From Bellilinea sp040754815 (GTDB taxonomy: Bacteria; Chloroflexota; Anaerolineae; Anaerolineales; Anaerolineaceae), in assembly GCA_040754815.1 (NCBI GenBank), contig JBFMBX010000005.1:62001-126000 (forward strand): 64,000 nucleotides of DNA, written 5' to 3'. Positions 15,446-22,622 of the stretch are shown piece after piece; within the stretch, counting starts at the first letter, position 1, and each line of letters starts with the position of its first letter. Below the pieces are notes generated by a model that searched no databases, had not been told where the DNA came from, and saw only the letters and a program-made list of their open reading frames with translations. The position numbers and the translations under genes are program-made.

Positions 15446-16483
15446 GTGAAAACACTGGAACTGCAACTTCACCGCCAATGGTCGCCTGCCTTGCAGGATG
15501 AATGGAACGCCTTACTGGCTGAATCGCCCTCGCACTGCCCGTTTTTGCGTTTTGAATATCTGGATATCTGGTGGCGGCGGCGCGGCGGCGGCGAGTGGCC
15601 GGCCGAATCACAGCTGGCGCTGATCACCGCCCGGCAGGAAGACCGCCTGATGGGCATTGCCCCCCTGTTCTGGACGCCTCAACACCTCGGCGAACCGGCT
15701 CTCTTGTTTTTGGGCAGCATTGAAATTTCCGATTATCTGGATTTCATCGCCCGCCCGGCGGACCTGCCGGCCTTTCTGGATGCGCTGCTGCCCGCCTTGC
15801 AGGAACTGCGCGCGGAAATGCCCTTTTCCGCGCTGGATTTATACAACCTGCCCGAAGACTCGCCCACTTTTGACGCATTGGAAGCAGCGGCAGCCCGGCA
15901 CGGCTGGTCGTTTGTCAAGGAATTTTGCCAGCCCTGCCCTTCCATTCCGCTGCCGGCCGATTGGGAAACCTACCTGAACAGTCTGGATAAAAAACAGCGT
16001 CACGAAATCCGCCGCAAACTGCGCCGTGCCGAAAGCCTCGAACCGCCCGCCCACTGGTACATCGTCAGCGAACGCGCCGCGCTGGAAACCGAAACGGAAG
16101 CCTTCTTTGCGCTGATGGAGCAGGACGAGGAAAAACGCGCCTTTCTCACCCCGCCGATGCGCGAAACCATGCGCGAGATGATTCGCTGCGCCTTCGATCT
16201 GGGCTGTCTGCGGCTGGCGTTTCTGGAAGTGGGCGGCGAAAAAGCGGCTGGCTATCTGGCTTTCGATTATTTACAGCAGTTGTGGATTTATAACTCCGGC
16301 TTCGACCGCCGCTTCAACGATTACTCGCCCGGCTGGGTGCTGCTCTCGTATTTCATCCGCTGGGCAATCGAAAACCGCTACCGCGAGTTTGACTTCATGC
16401 GCGGCGGTGAAGATTACAAATACCGCTTTGGAGCGCGCCAGCGCTGCGTGATGCGCGTGCGCCTGCAGCCCCCTGCCCGATGA
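15446..16483 (+). CDS. CelD/FemAB-like GNAT-fold protein
   Basis: A 345-residue protein of the CelD/BcsL-type acetyltransferase group (GNAT fold, Acetyltransf_6), which is linked to extracellular polysaccharide or peptidoglycan-precursor modification. Visible hallmarks are CPFLRFEYLDIWW near the N-terminus, LDKKQRHEIRRKLRRAE in the middle and EFDFMRGGEDYKYRFG at the C-terminus. The last is the highly conserved G-x-x-x-Y-K-x-x-F/W-G ending. The GTG start at 15446 is chosen because a TATAAT lies 7 nt upstream, giving a leaderless message. The gene overlaps mrp by ATGA. The acceptor molecule is unknown. Confidence 0.8.
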   Translation: MKTLELQLHRQWSPALQDEWNALLAESPSHCPFLRFEYLDIWWRRRGGGEWPAESQLALITARQEDRLMGIAPLFWTPQHLGEPALLFLGSIEISDYLDFIARPADLPAFLDALLPALQELRAEMPFSALDLYNLPEDSPTFDALEAAAARHGWSFVKEFCQPCPSIPLPADWETYLNSLDKKQRHEIRRKLRRAESLEPPAHWYIVSERAALETETEAFFALMEQDEEKRAFLTPPMRETMREMIRCAFDLGCLRLAFLEVGGEKAAGYLAFDYLQQLWIYNSGFDRRFNDYSPGWVLLSYFIRWAIENRYREFDFMRGGEDYKYRFGARQRCVMRVRLQPPAR

Positions 16484-17550
16484 CCGACACCGGCGAAATT
16501 CTCAACGCACTGCGCAAGGTGATTGACCCTGAAATCGGGCGCAACATCGTGGAACTGGGCATGGTGCGCGATTTAACCGTGCAGGATAACAACAGTTTGT
16601 CCTTCACGATGGCGTTGACCGTGCCATCCTGCCCGATGAAGGATCAGATGGCCTTTAACGCAAAACAGGTGCTGCGCGCGCTGGGCTTTGAACGGGTGGA
16701 GATCACTTTTGGGGCAATGAGTGAGGAAGAACGGCGCGCCGTGATCGCCGCCGCCGCGCCGCAGCTGCCCAAACTCAACGCCTTCAATCAGGTTCAGCGC
16801 GTCATTGCGGTGATGAGCGGCAAAGGCGGGGTGGGCAAATCCTCGCTGACGGCGCTGCTGGCGGTGGAATTGACCCGCCGCGGCTGGAAAACCGGCATTC
16901 TGGATGCCGACCTGACCGGGCCGAGCATTCCGCACTTCTTCGGTCTGCCGGCCGGCGGCCTGCGCGGCAGCGAACAGGGCATCCTTCCGGCGGCAACGCG
17001 GCAGGGCATCCGCGTGGTATCCACCAATCTGCTGCTGCCGGAAGCCGATCAGCCGGTCATCTGGCGCGGGGCGCTCATCTCGGCCACCATTCAGCAGTTC
17101 TGGAATCAGGTGTTGTGGGGAAAACTGGATGTGCTGCTGGTGGATTTACCGCCCGGCACATCCGATGCAGCGCTGACAGTGCTGCGCACCCTGCCGGTCA
17201 ACGGGGTGGTGCTGGTTACGGCGCCGCAGGGGCTTTCGGCGCTGGTGGTGCGCAAAGCCGTTCACATGCTAAATACGCTGCACATTCCCATTCTGGGCGT
17301 GGTGGAAAATTACAGTTACTTCCGCTGCCCGCAGGATGGCAGGGAGTACCCCGTGTTTGGCGCCAGCCATGCGCAGGAAATTTGCGAAGCGGCCGGGGCG
17401 CCCCTGCTGGCGCGCCTGCCGATTGACCCGCAGGTAACCGACCTGTGCGACAGCGGCCGCGCCGGGGAAGTAACTCTGCCGGAACTGGCCGCGGTGGTGG
17501 AGCGCATTCAGCAGGTCGAAGCCGTGCGGCCAAACCGTCAACCGATTTAA
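16480..17550 (+). CDS. mrp: Mrp/NBP35-type P-loop ATPase (iron-sulfur carrier)
   Basis: A 356-residue cytoplasmic ATPase that is thought to carry or transfer iron-sulfur clusters (ApbC/Mrp family). An N-terminal MIP18/DUF59 domain (residues 1-80, LRKVIDPEIGRNIVELGMV and VPSCPMKDQ) is joined to the ATPase. The ATPase shows the deviant Walker A motif MSGKGGVGKSSL, LDADLTGPSIPHFFG and VDLPPGTSDAALT. The expected C-P-x-C cluster ligand near the C-terminus reads CPQDG here, so the second cysteine is missing. The start overlaps the preceding gene by ATGA. The stop overlaps a convergent small gene. Confidence 0.9.
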   Translation: MTDTGEILNALRKVIDPEIGRNIVELGMVRDLTVQDNNSLSFTMALTVPSCPMKDQMAFNAKQVLRALGFERVEITFGAMSEEERRAVIAAAAPQLPKLNAFNQVQRVIAVMSGKGGVGKSSLTALLAVELTRRGWKTGILDADLTGPSIPHFFGLPAGGLRGSEQGILPAATRQGIRVVSTNLLLPEADQPVIWRGALISATIQQFWNQVLWGKLDVLLVDLPPGTSDAALTVLRTLPVNGVVLVTAPQGLSALVVRKAVHMLNTLHIPILGVVENYSYFRCPQDGREYPVFGASHAQEICEAAGAPLLARLPIDPQVTDLCDSGRAGEVTLPELAAVVERIQQVEAVRPNRQPI

Positions 17551-17732
17551 GCGGCCAACATCACCAGCAGGATGCCGGCGCTCAGCAGGCCGAACAAAAC
17601 AGCGGCCAGCCAGTCTGCACCGGCTTGCAGGGCAAAATAAAGACCAAAGGGGGTCAAAATCAACACGCTCAGCGCCAGCAGCGAGAGGCGCAAACGGCGG
17701 TGATTGTTGTTGCCGGCACGATTGGAATTCAT
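17547..17732 (-). CDS. Small two-helix membrane protein, unknown function
   Basis: A 61-residue protein beginning MNSNRAGNNNHRRLRLSLLA. It has a basic N-terminus and two predicted membrane helices (LSLLALSVLILTPFGLYFAL and WLAAVLFGLLSAGILLVML). The start at 17732 is supported by a TACAAT exactly 7 nt upstream (17740-17745), the leaderless layout seen elsewhere in the window. The longer in-frame start at 17819 would add a polar stretch without such support. It ends overlapping mrp by 4 bp, tail to tail. No family was recognised. Confidence 0.6.
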   Translation of the reverse strand: MNSNRAGNNNHRRLRLSLLALSVLILTPFGLYFALQAGADWLAAVLFGLLSAGILLVMLAA

Positions 17733-17739
17733 CGCCCTG

Positions 17740-17745
17740 ATTGTA
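17740..17745 (-). promoter_or_regulatory. -10 box of the leaderless small membrane protein gene
   Basis: TACAAT on the minus strand with a 7-nt gap to the ATG at 17732. Confidence 0.5.
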
Positions 17746-17914
17746 CTGCAATTTCGGGCTGTCATCCGGCATTGGGGTGAAATTGTTTTTTTCTTCCCGC
17801 GGGGGGCTTTTTTTTTCAAAAAACCGGTTTGCCGTCACCCCGTAACTTTTCAGCCCTTATTACGACTATTTGGGTGTAAATACCATAAATTTCAGCCAAT
17901 TAAGGAGAGAAAAA

Positions 17915-19171
17915 ATGAATGCTCATCGTTTCAAATATGGACGGCGGATTGCCTTTCTGGCCGGCCTCCTGCTCATTGTACTGGCGGCCTGCGCACCCAC
18001 GGTAGCCGATGCCTCGGGTACGCTTTCTGCTGCGGCTCAGTTCAAAGAGGACGATTCGTCCTTTGATTCGCGTCTGGCGCGCATTGAATTGAACGGCATT
18101 GTGCAGGAGATCACCGATGACCAGATCGTGGTGGACGGTCAGACCTTCCGCATTGATAATCAATCGGTGGTGGTTTCCGCGCTCAAAGCGGGTGACCGCG
18201 TGCAGGTTAAGGCCGTTCTGCTGCCGGATAATTCCCGCTACGCTCAATCGGTACTGCTGGATCAATCCGATGACGGCACCAGCAGTTTCAAATTCTACGG
18301 ATTTGTGGAATCCATAGAAGCGGAAATGTGGCAAATTTCTTCCTTTGCCGTGCAGGTCAATGACCGCACCGCTCTCACGGCCGGCATCGGGGTGGGTCAT
18401 TTTGTCGAAGTGGAAGGCCGCATTCTCAACGGTCAACTGGTGGCCGAAAAGATTGCCCTCGAAGATGACCGGTCTCCATCCGCAACCGGCACGCCCGGCG
18501 CTCCCGGCAGCGGTGAAGTGGAGTTCAGGGGCGTGGTGGAATCGATTCAAAACGGGGTGTTTGTCATCGGCGGGCGCACGGTGCTGACCAATGCCGGCAC
18601 GGAAATCAAAGCCGGTGTGGCGGTTGGCGCGCTGGTCAAAGTCCACGCCACCCCGCAGTCCGACGGCAGTTACCTGGCGCGCGAGATCGAAGTGACGGGC
18701 GTGGATGACGATGATGACGATGATGACCGCAAGACCGGCACGCCCGGCGCTCCCGGCAGCGGTGAGGTGGAGTTCAAGGGTTTGGTGGAGTCGATTCAAA
18801 ACGGTGTGTATGTCATCGGCGGGCGCACGGTGCTGATTAACGCCGGCACGGAAATCAAAGCCGGTGTGGTGCTCGGTGCGCTGGTCAAAGTCCACGCCAC
18901 CCTGCAGTCCGACGGCAGTTACCTGGCACGCGAGATCGAACTCACGGGCGGGGATGATGACGAGGACGATAACGGCTCGGGCAGCGGCGATGATGACGAT
19001 GATCGAGACGATGATCAATCCGGCGGCGGTGACGATGACGACAAAAATGGCGACGACGATGACGATAAGGGTAGTGATGACGGCAACGACGACGATGATG
19101 ACAATGACGACGACAACGATGATGACGATGACGACGATGACGACGATGACGATAAAGATGGCGATGATTAA
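17915..19171 (+). CDS. DUF5666 lipoprotein with poly-aspartate tail
   Basis: A 418-residue exported lipoprotein. The signal carries the lipobox VLAAC. Four DUF5666 (OB-like) units follow: two divergent ones, then two nearly identical ones (GVVESIQNGVFVIGGRTVL and GLVESIQNGVYVIGGRTVL) that are also direct DNA repeats. The last 80 or so residues are almost only Asp with Gly, Asn, Ser and Lys, which would be strongly anionic and could bind calcium or other cations. Function is unknown; DUF5666 proteins often sit beside sigma or anti-sigma genes, as here. The ATG at 17915 follows AAGGAGAG. A Rho-independent terminator at 19228-19270 separates it from the sigma operon. Confidence 0.85.
   Translation: MNAHRFKYGRRIAFLAGLLLIVLAACAPTVADASGTLSAAAQFKEDDSSFDSRLARIELNGIVQEITDDQIVVDGQTFRIDNQSVVVSALKAGDRVQVKAVLLPDNSRYAQSVLLDQSDDGTSSFKFYGFVESIEAEMWQISSFAVQVNDRTALTAGIGVGHFVEVEGRILNGQLVAEKIALEDDRSPSATGTPGAPGSGEVEFRGVVESIQNGVFVIGGRTVLTNAGTEIKAGVAVGALVKVHATPQSDGSYLAREIEVTGVDDDDDDDDRKTGTPGAPGSGEVEFKGLVESIQNGVYVIGGRTVLINAGTEIKAGVVLGALVKVHATLQSDGSYLAREIELTGGDDDEDDNGSGSGDDDDDRDDDQSGGGDDDDKNGDDDDDKGSDDGNDDDDDNDDDNDDDDDDDDDDDDKDGDD
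18489..18952 (+). repeat. Direct repeat inside the DUF5666 gene
   Basis: Two units of roughly 215 bp, starting ggcacgcccggcgctcccgg near 18489 and near 18738, are almost identical apart from a few substitutions. Each encodes one DUF5666 unit plus its linker. This points to a recent tandem duplication and a risk of copy-number change. Confidence 0.8.
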
Positions 19172-19227
19172 GCCCTAGGGAGTCTGCGTGTTCAATGCAG
19201 TGTTCTGGATCCGAGTAAGTTTCCCTT

Positions 19228-19270
19228 CTGCCGGGTGTGAAATCCCCCGCACCCGGCAGTCTTTCTTTGT
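19228..19270 (+). terminator. Intrinsic terminator after the DUF5666 lipoprotein
   Basis: CTGCCGGGTG (19228-19237) and CACCCGGCAG (19250-19259) form a perfect 10-bp stem, followed by TCTTTCTTTG. It lies 57 bp after the stop and before the sigma-factor promoter. Confidence 0.85.
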
Positions 19271-19283
19271 GAGTAGCCGGCAG

Positions 19284-19289
19284 TATAAT
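19284..19289 (+). promoter_or_regulatory. -10 box before the ECF sigma operon
   Basis: TATAAT lies 24 nt before the ATG at 19314 and just after the terminator. A GGAAAA sequence in the short leader may act as ribosome-binding site. No clear -35 element was seen. Confidence 0.4.
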
Positions 19290-19313
19290 TACCGCATCAC
19301 GGAAAACGAATTG

Positions 19314-19880
19314 ATGACTGCTCATCCTTCCATCCATCCGGATCAACAGGCGGCCGATTTGCTCGAACGGGCAAAACGGTTCGAAAGCGAAGCCCTGACG
19401 GCCATTCACGATGCCCTCTATCCGCAGGTCTTTCGTTATGTTTCGTACCGCGTGGATGACATTCAAGCCTGCGAAGATATTACGGCAGAAGTTTTTTTGC
19501 GCCTGCTAAAAGCCCTGAAACAAGAAGGGCTGACCATTGATAATTTGCGCGGCTGGCTGCTGGGAACGGCTCATCATCTGGTGCAGGACTTTTACCGCCA
19601 ATCGTACCGCCGCCCGGCAACGGCGCTGGAAAATCATGACCACCTGCCCAACGGTCATAACCCGGTTGAAGAGGTGGAAAAATGGGCAACCCGCCGTCAA
19701 ATTCTCGGCGCAATACGCCAGCTGACCGCCGACCAGCAGCACGTACTGGCGCTGCGTTTTTCTCAGGAATTATCCCTTCAGGAAACCGCCCGAATCATGA
19801 ATAAAAGTGTTGAGGCGGTCAAAGTATTGCAGTTTCGAGCGCTGGCGGCGCTCCGCCGTCATCTGGAAGGGAGCAGGTAA
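19314..19880 (+). CDS. ECF-type RNA polymerase sigma factor
   Basis: A 188-residue sigma-70 family factor of ECF size. Region 2 runs through ALYPQVFRYVSYRVDDIQAC, EDITAEVFLRLLKAL and LRGWLLGTAHHLVQDFYR. Region 4 is LTADQQHVLALRFSQELSLQ followed by ETARIMNKSVEAVKVLQFRA, a helix-turn-helix for the -35 box. The ATG at 19314 gives this standard length; an upstream in-frame start at 19188 would read through the terminator hairpin. The stop lies 3 bp before the DUF5667 membrane protein, which is its likely anti-sigma or sensor partner. What it controls is unknown; the poly-Asp lipoprotein upstream is a candidate. Confidence 0.88.
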   Translation: MTAHPSIHPDQQAADLLERAKRFESEALTAIHDALYPQVFRYVSYRVDDIQACEDITAEVFLRLLKALKQEGLTIDNLRGWLLGTAHHLVQDFYRQSYRRPATALENHDHLPNGHNPVEEVEKWATRRQILGAIRQLTADQQHVLALRFSQELSLQETARIMNKSVEAVKVLQFRALAALRRHLEGSR

Positions 19881-19883
19881 GCC

Positions 19884-21032
19884 ATGAACGAAAGGAAAAC
19901 TGCTCAAATTCTGGAAGAATGCCTGCAAAGGATGCAAATGGGAGAAAGACCGGAAAGCATCCTCAGGGATTACCCCCAACAGGCAGGCGAACTGCGCCCG
20001 CTGCTGGAAAGCGCACAACAGGCGCAGGGCGGTGTGCTGCATCTGCCGCCCGTCAGCGGCGTGTCACGCAGCCGCGCGCAGTTTTTGGAAGCGGCTGCCG
20101 CTCAAACTCAACGCCGGCGGTGGTTTGCATTCTCTCTGCCGCGGTTTGGTTCGGCACTGCTGACCACCTTCATTTTAATTTTGACCATCGGACTGGTGGT
20201 GGCGCTGGCTTCCGACCGTTCCCTTCCCGGTCAGCCGCTTTACGGCATCAAACGCTCGGTGGAACGGGCGCAATTGGCTTTGAGCGGAGATGCCCTCACT
20301 CACCTGAGCAGAGAAGACGCCTTCGACCAGCGCCGGGCGGAGGAAGTGCGCCAGTTAATCCTTTCCGGCCGGCAGCAGGCGGTGGAATTCAGCGGCCTGC
20401 TCACCCGCCGCATTGAGGACGGCTACAACCAGTGGTCGGCCGCCGGCATTGATTTTACCCTCAGCGGCGCGCTGCAATCTTCGGCCGGTTCGATGGCCGG
20501 GGCGTATGTGGAGCTGCGCGGCTTTGTGCGCGGGCAGCAGGGCGTGGAAATTACCGAAATGCAGCTGCGCCTGTATCAGATTGGCGGCATTCTCCAATCC
20601 AAAACCGATGAGGAATGGATTATCGAAGGGGTACGGGTGCGCCTGCCCAGTCTGGCGGAATTAATCGGCACACCGGAAGTGGGTAAACCCATCTCGGTGA
20701 CGGCCATCCGCGTGGGTGAAAATGATTTTCTGGCGCTCAGCGCGCGCGCCGGACGCCTGAACCCGCCGCAAACCCCCACCTTTACCCCCAATCAGATGAC
20801 GCCGACCTTGACCCTGACCCGGCCGGCTTCAACCGCCACCCTTGCTCCGCTGCCTTCGGCTACGCCACGCCCGCAAATCAGCGCCACCCCTGCCGCCGAT
20901 TCGGGCAGCCCAACCGATGATGATTCGGGCAGGTCAACCGATGAACCGGGCAGTCCCACCGATGATTCTGACGATGACGATGATGATAATTCCGGCAAGG
21001 GCGGCGGCGGTGACGATGACGGCTCGGATTGA
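19884..21032 (+). CDS. DUF5667 membrane protein, likely partner of the sigma factor
   Basis: A 382-residue protein with a cytoplasmic N-terminal part of about 90 residues (MNERKTAQILEECLQRMQMG, RDYPQQAGELRPLL), one membrane helix (FGSALLTTFILILTIGLVVA) and an extracellular part. The outer part holds the DUF5667 region (LPGQPLYGIKRSVERAQLAL), a DUF5666-like OB unit around residues 220-300, a Thr/Pro-rich stretch and an acidic Asp-rich tail like that of the lipoprotein upstream. A cytoplasmic sigma-binding segment with a transmembrane helix fits an anti-sigma factor, but no known anti-sigma domain was recognised. It sits in one operon with the ECF sigma factor. Confidence 0.8.
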   Translation: MNERKTAQILEECLQRMQMGERPESILRDYPQQAGELRPLLESAQQAQGGVLHLPPVSGVSRSRAQFLEAAAAQTQRRRWFAFSLPRFGSALLTTFILILTIGLVVALASDRSLPGQPLYGIKRSVERAQLALSGDALTHLSREDAFDQRRAEEVRQLILSGRQQAVEFSGLLTRRIEDGYNQWSAAGIDFTLSGALQSSAGSMAGAYVELRGFVRGQQGVEITEMQLRLYQIGGILQSKTDEEWIIEGVRVRLPSLAELIGTPEVGKPISVTAIRVGENDFLALSARAGRLNPPQTPTFTPNQMTPTLTLTRPASTATLAPLPSATPRPQISATPAADSGSPTDDDSGRSTDEPGSPTDDSDDDDDDNSGKGGGGDDDGSD

Positions 21033-21051
21033 TGATATACTTAATGGGAAT

Positions 21052-21255
21052 ATGCCGGATAAAAAGCGTTCGATTGAGAAGGTTGTTCAAATACGTTCGT
21101 TGAAGGAACCAAAGGGGGATGCGGTCTGGTGGCGCACCCAGCCCTACGCGGCGCGTAGGGCTGCACTGGAAGAGATTCGTCAGGAAGTTCACCGCTGGAA
21201 ATATGGCGCTGAGCCCCGATTTCAAAGAGTTTATCGAATGGTTAAACTCAAATAA
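21052..21255 (+). CDS. Small protein of a nucleotidyltransferase two-gene module
   Basis: A 67-residue protein starting MPDKKRSIEKVVQIRSL. Its second half (WWRTQPYAARRAALEEIRQE and VHRWKYGAEPRFQRVYR) matches the small proteins commonly encoded just before DUF6036/AbiEii-like nucleotidyltransferases. The family role is not firmly known; a toxin-antitoxin link has been proposed for such pairs. Its 3' end overlaps the start of a truncated nucleotidyltransferase (21203-21277), so the pair appears to be decayed. It starts 19 bp after the DUF5667 gene and has no strong ribosome-binding site. Confidence 0.65.
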   Translation: MPDKKRSIEKVVQIRSLKEPKGDAVWWRTQPYAARRAALEEIRQEVHRWKYGAEPRFQRVYRMVKLK

Positions 21256-21277
21256 GGTGCGCTGTTTGAGGGGATGA
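21203..21277 (+). pseudogene. Truncated nucleotidyltransferase, first 24 codons only
   Basis: A frame starting ATG at 21203 inside the preceding small gene reads MALSPDFKEFIEWLNSNKVR and then CLRG before TGA. This matches the conserved N-terminus of DUF6036-type nucleotidyltransferases, where the next residues would form the GGYAV nucleotide-binding strand. The frame stops instead, and only 3 bp remain before the convergent PEBP-domain gene ends. The rest of the gene has been lost, probably by deletion at this junction. Confidence 0.6.
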
Positions 21278-21280
21278 ACC

Positions 21281-22612
21281 CTAACGCTGATACAACCCCG
21301 TCAGCGAGGCCTGAGCAAGGATGTGTCCGCGCATCAGGCTGTTGAGCCGGGCAGCGTTCAAACCGGCGGGCAGGTCGGGTGGTAAATCCAGCGCGTAAAG
21401 GGTGAAAATGTAGCGGTGCGGCTTGCCGTGCGGCGGACACGGGCCGGCGTAGCCGGTGCGCCCAAAGTCGTTGCGACCCTGCGCTGCGCCGCTGCTCAGC
21501 CGTTCGCTGGTCGGCACGCCTTCCGGCAGGCCGCTGGTCTGGGCCGGCAGGTTATACAGCACCCAGTGGATGAACGTCCCGCCGGGGGCATCGGGGTCGC
21601 TGACCACCAGCACCAGACTTTGCGCCGCGGGCGGCACACCGCTCCAATCCAGCCGGGGGGAAAGATTCTCGCCCTCACAGGTGAATCTGGCCGGAATGCT
21701 GGCGCCATCGCTGAAAGCAGGACTTGAAATGTTCATTTGGCCACCTCCATCAACAGGCGAATCAACCGGTGTCATCATCACCGGCAAAAGCAACCCAGCG
21801 CCCAATGCCGCTGCTGCCGCCGCGCTGAGCGTACAGGCGGCATTGACGCCGTCGTTATTCAACCAGCGCCAGCCGCGCAGGGGTACGGTCGGCGTGCCGC
21901 AGGTGTGCTGCGGGTGGCGTTCGGTCTCTTTGGCGCACTGCGGGCAGGTGTAAACGGCCTGCACCGTTGCGCCCAGCAGCGAATCGACCGCACTGCCCAA
22001 CACGCCGCCAACCGTGACCAGCCCAAACACCCCCAGCGGAGAAAGACCCGCACCGGCAGGCGGAAAGAGAACGGCCAGCAGGGCAATGAAAGCCGCCCCG
22101 CCGAGGGAAGCCAGACTGCCCGGCAGGGTAACGCCGCCGGAGGTGCCCGTTTCGACCACTTTGCCGGTGGTAATCAGGCGGGGTTTAACCGCGCTGAGCA
22201 CGCCCAGCTCGGTTGCCCACGTATCGGCATTGGCCGCTGCCAGAGCCCCTGCCGCCGCCAGCCACGGAAGAGGGGAAGCGGGGAAAAAGACCGCCGCCAG
22301 CGCCAGCAGGCCGGCAACGCCGCCGTTGGCGGCCACCTGAGCGGCATCCCGTTGACTGCCTTTGGAAAACTTTTCCTCCACGGCCTGCTTGCGGCGGCGG
22401 AACAGGCGGGAAAGCAGGCTGGATGAGACGAAAAACCCCACCAGCAGCACCGCCCACGGCAGGCCGCCAAAGCCGAACACCGCCGTACCCAGCAAAACGG
22501 CCGCCGCCGCACCGCTACGGCTGAGCGAGCGGGCCGCATACGCCGCCAGCGAGATGAGCAGCGCCAGCCCAAAACCCAAACCAAGCTGCATCAGCGAAAA
22601 TGGTGTACTCAC
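21281..22612 (-). CDS. DUF92 membrane protein fused to a PEBP (YbhB/YbcL) domain
   Basis: A 443-residue protein. The first part (about residues 1-280) is a polytopic DUF92 domain, related to plant VTE6 phytyl-phosphate kinase, with the marker ANADTWATELGVLS and GTSGGVTLPGSLASLGGA. A short linker leads to a complete PEBP/Raf-kinase-inhibitor-like domain (SPAFSDGASIPARFTCEG, LVVSDPDAPGGTFIHWVLY, GPCPPHGKPHRYIFTLYALD). The two are usually separate proteins. Inside the gene an ATG at 21736 has an ideal GGAGGT 6 nt upstream, so a free 151-residue PEBP may also be made. The start is GTG at 22612, with GAGG 8 nt before it. It follows the PH-domain gene by 10 bp. Confidence 0.8.
   Translation of the reverse strand: MSTPFSLMQLGLGFGLALLISLAAYAARSLSRSGAAAAVLLGTAVFGFGGLPWAVLLVGFFVSSSLLSRLFRRRKQAVEEKFSKGSQRDAAQVAANGGVAGLLALAAVFFPASPLPWLAAAGALAAANADTWATELGVLSAVKPRLITTGKVVETGTSGGVTLPGSLASLGGAAFIALLAVLFPPAGAGLSPLGVFGLVTVGGVLGSAVDSLLGATVQAVYTCPQCAKETERHPQHTCGTPTVPLRGWRWLNNDGVNAACTLSAAAAAALGAGLLLPVMMTPVDSPVDGGGQMNISSPAFSDGASIPARFTCEGENLSPRLDWSGVPPAAQSLVLVVSDPDAPGGTFIHWVLYNLPAQTSGLPEGVPTSERLSSGAAQGRNDFGRTGYAGPCPPHGKPHRYIFTLYALDLPPDLPAGLNAARLNSLMRGHILAQASLTGLYQR
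21734..21748 (-). promoter_or_regulatory. Internal ribosome-binding site and start for the PEBP domain
   Basis: On the minus strand GGAGGTGGCCAAATG lies inside the DUF92-PEBP frame: a full Shine-Dalgarno GGAGGT (21743-21748) and a 6-nt gap to the ATG at 21736. It falls exactly at the domain border and would yield the PEBP domain alone. Confidence 0.6.
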
Positions 22613-22622
22613 CGCTGTATCC

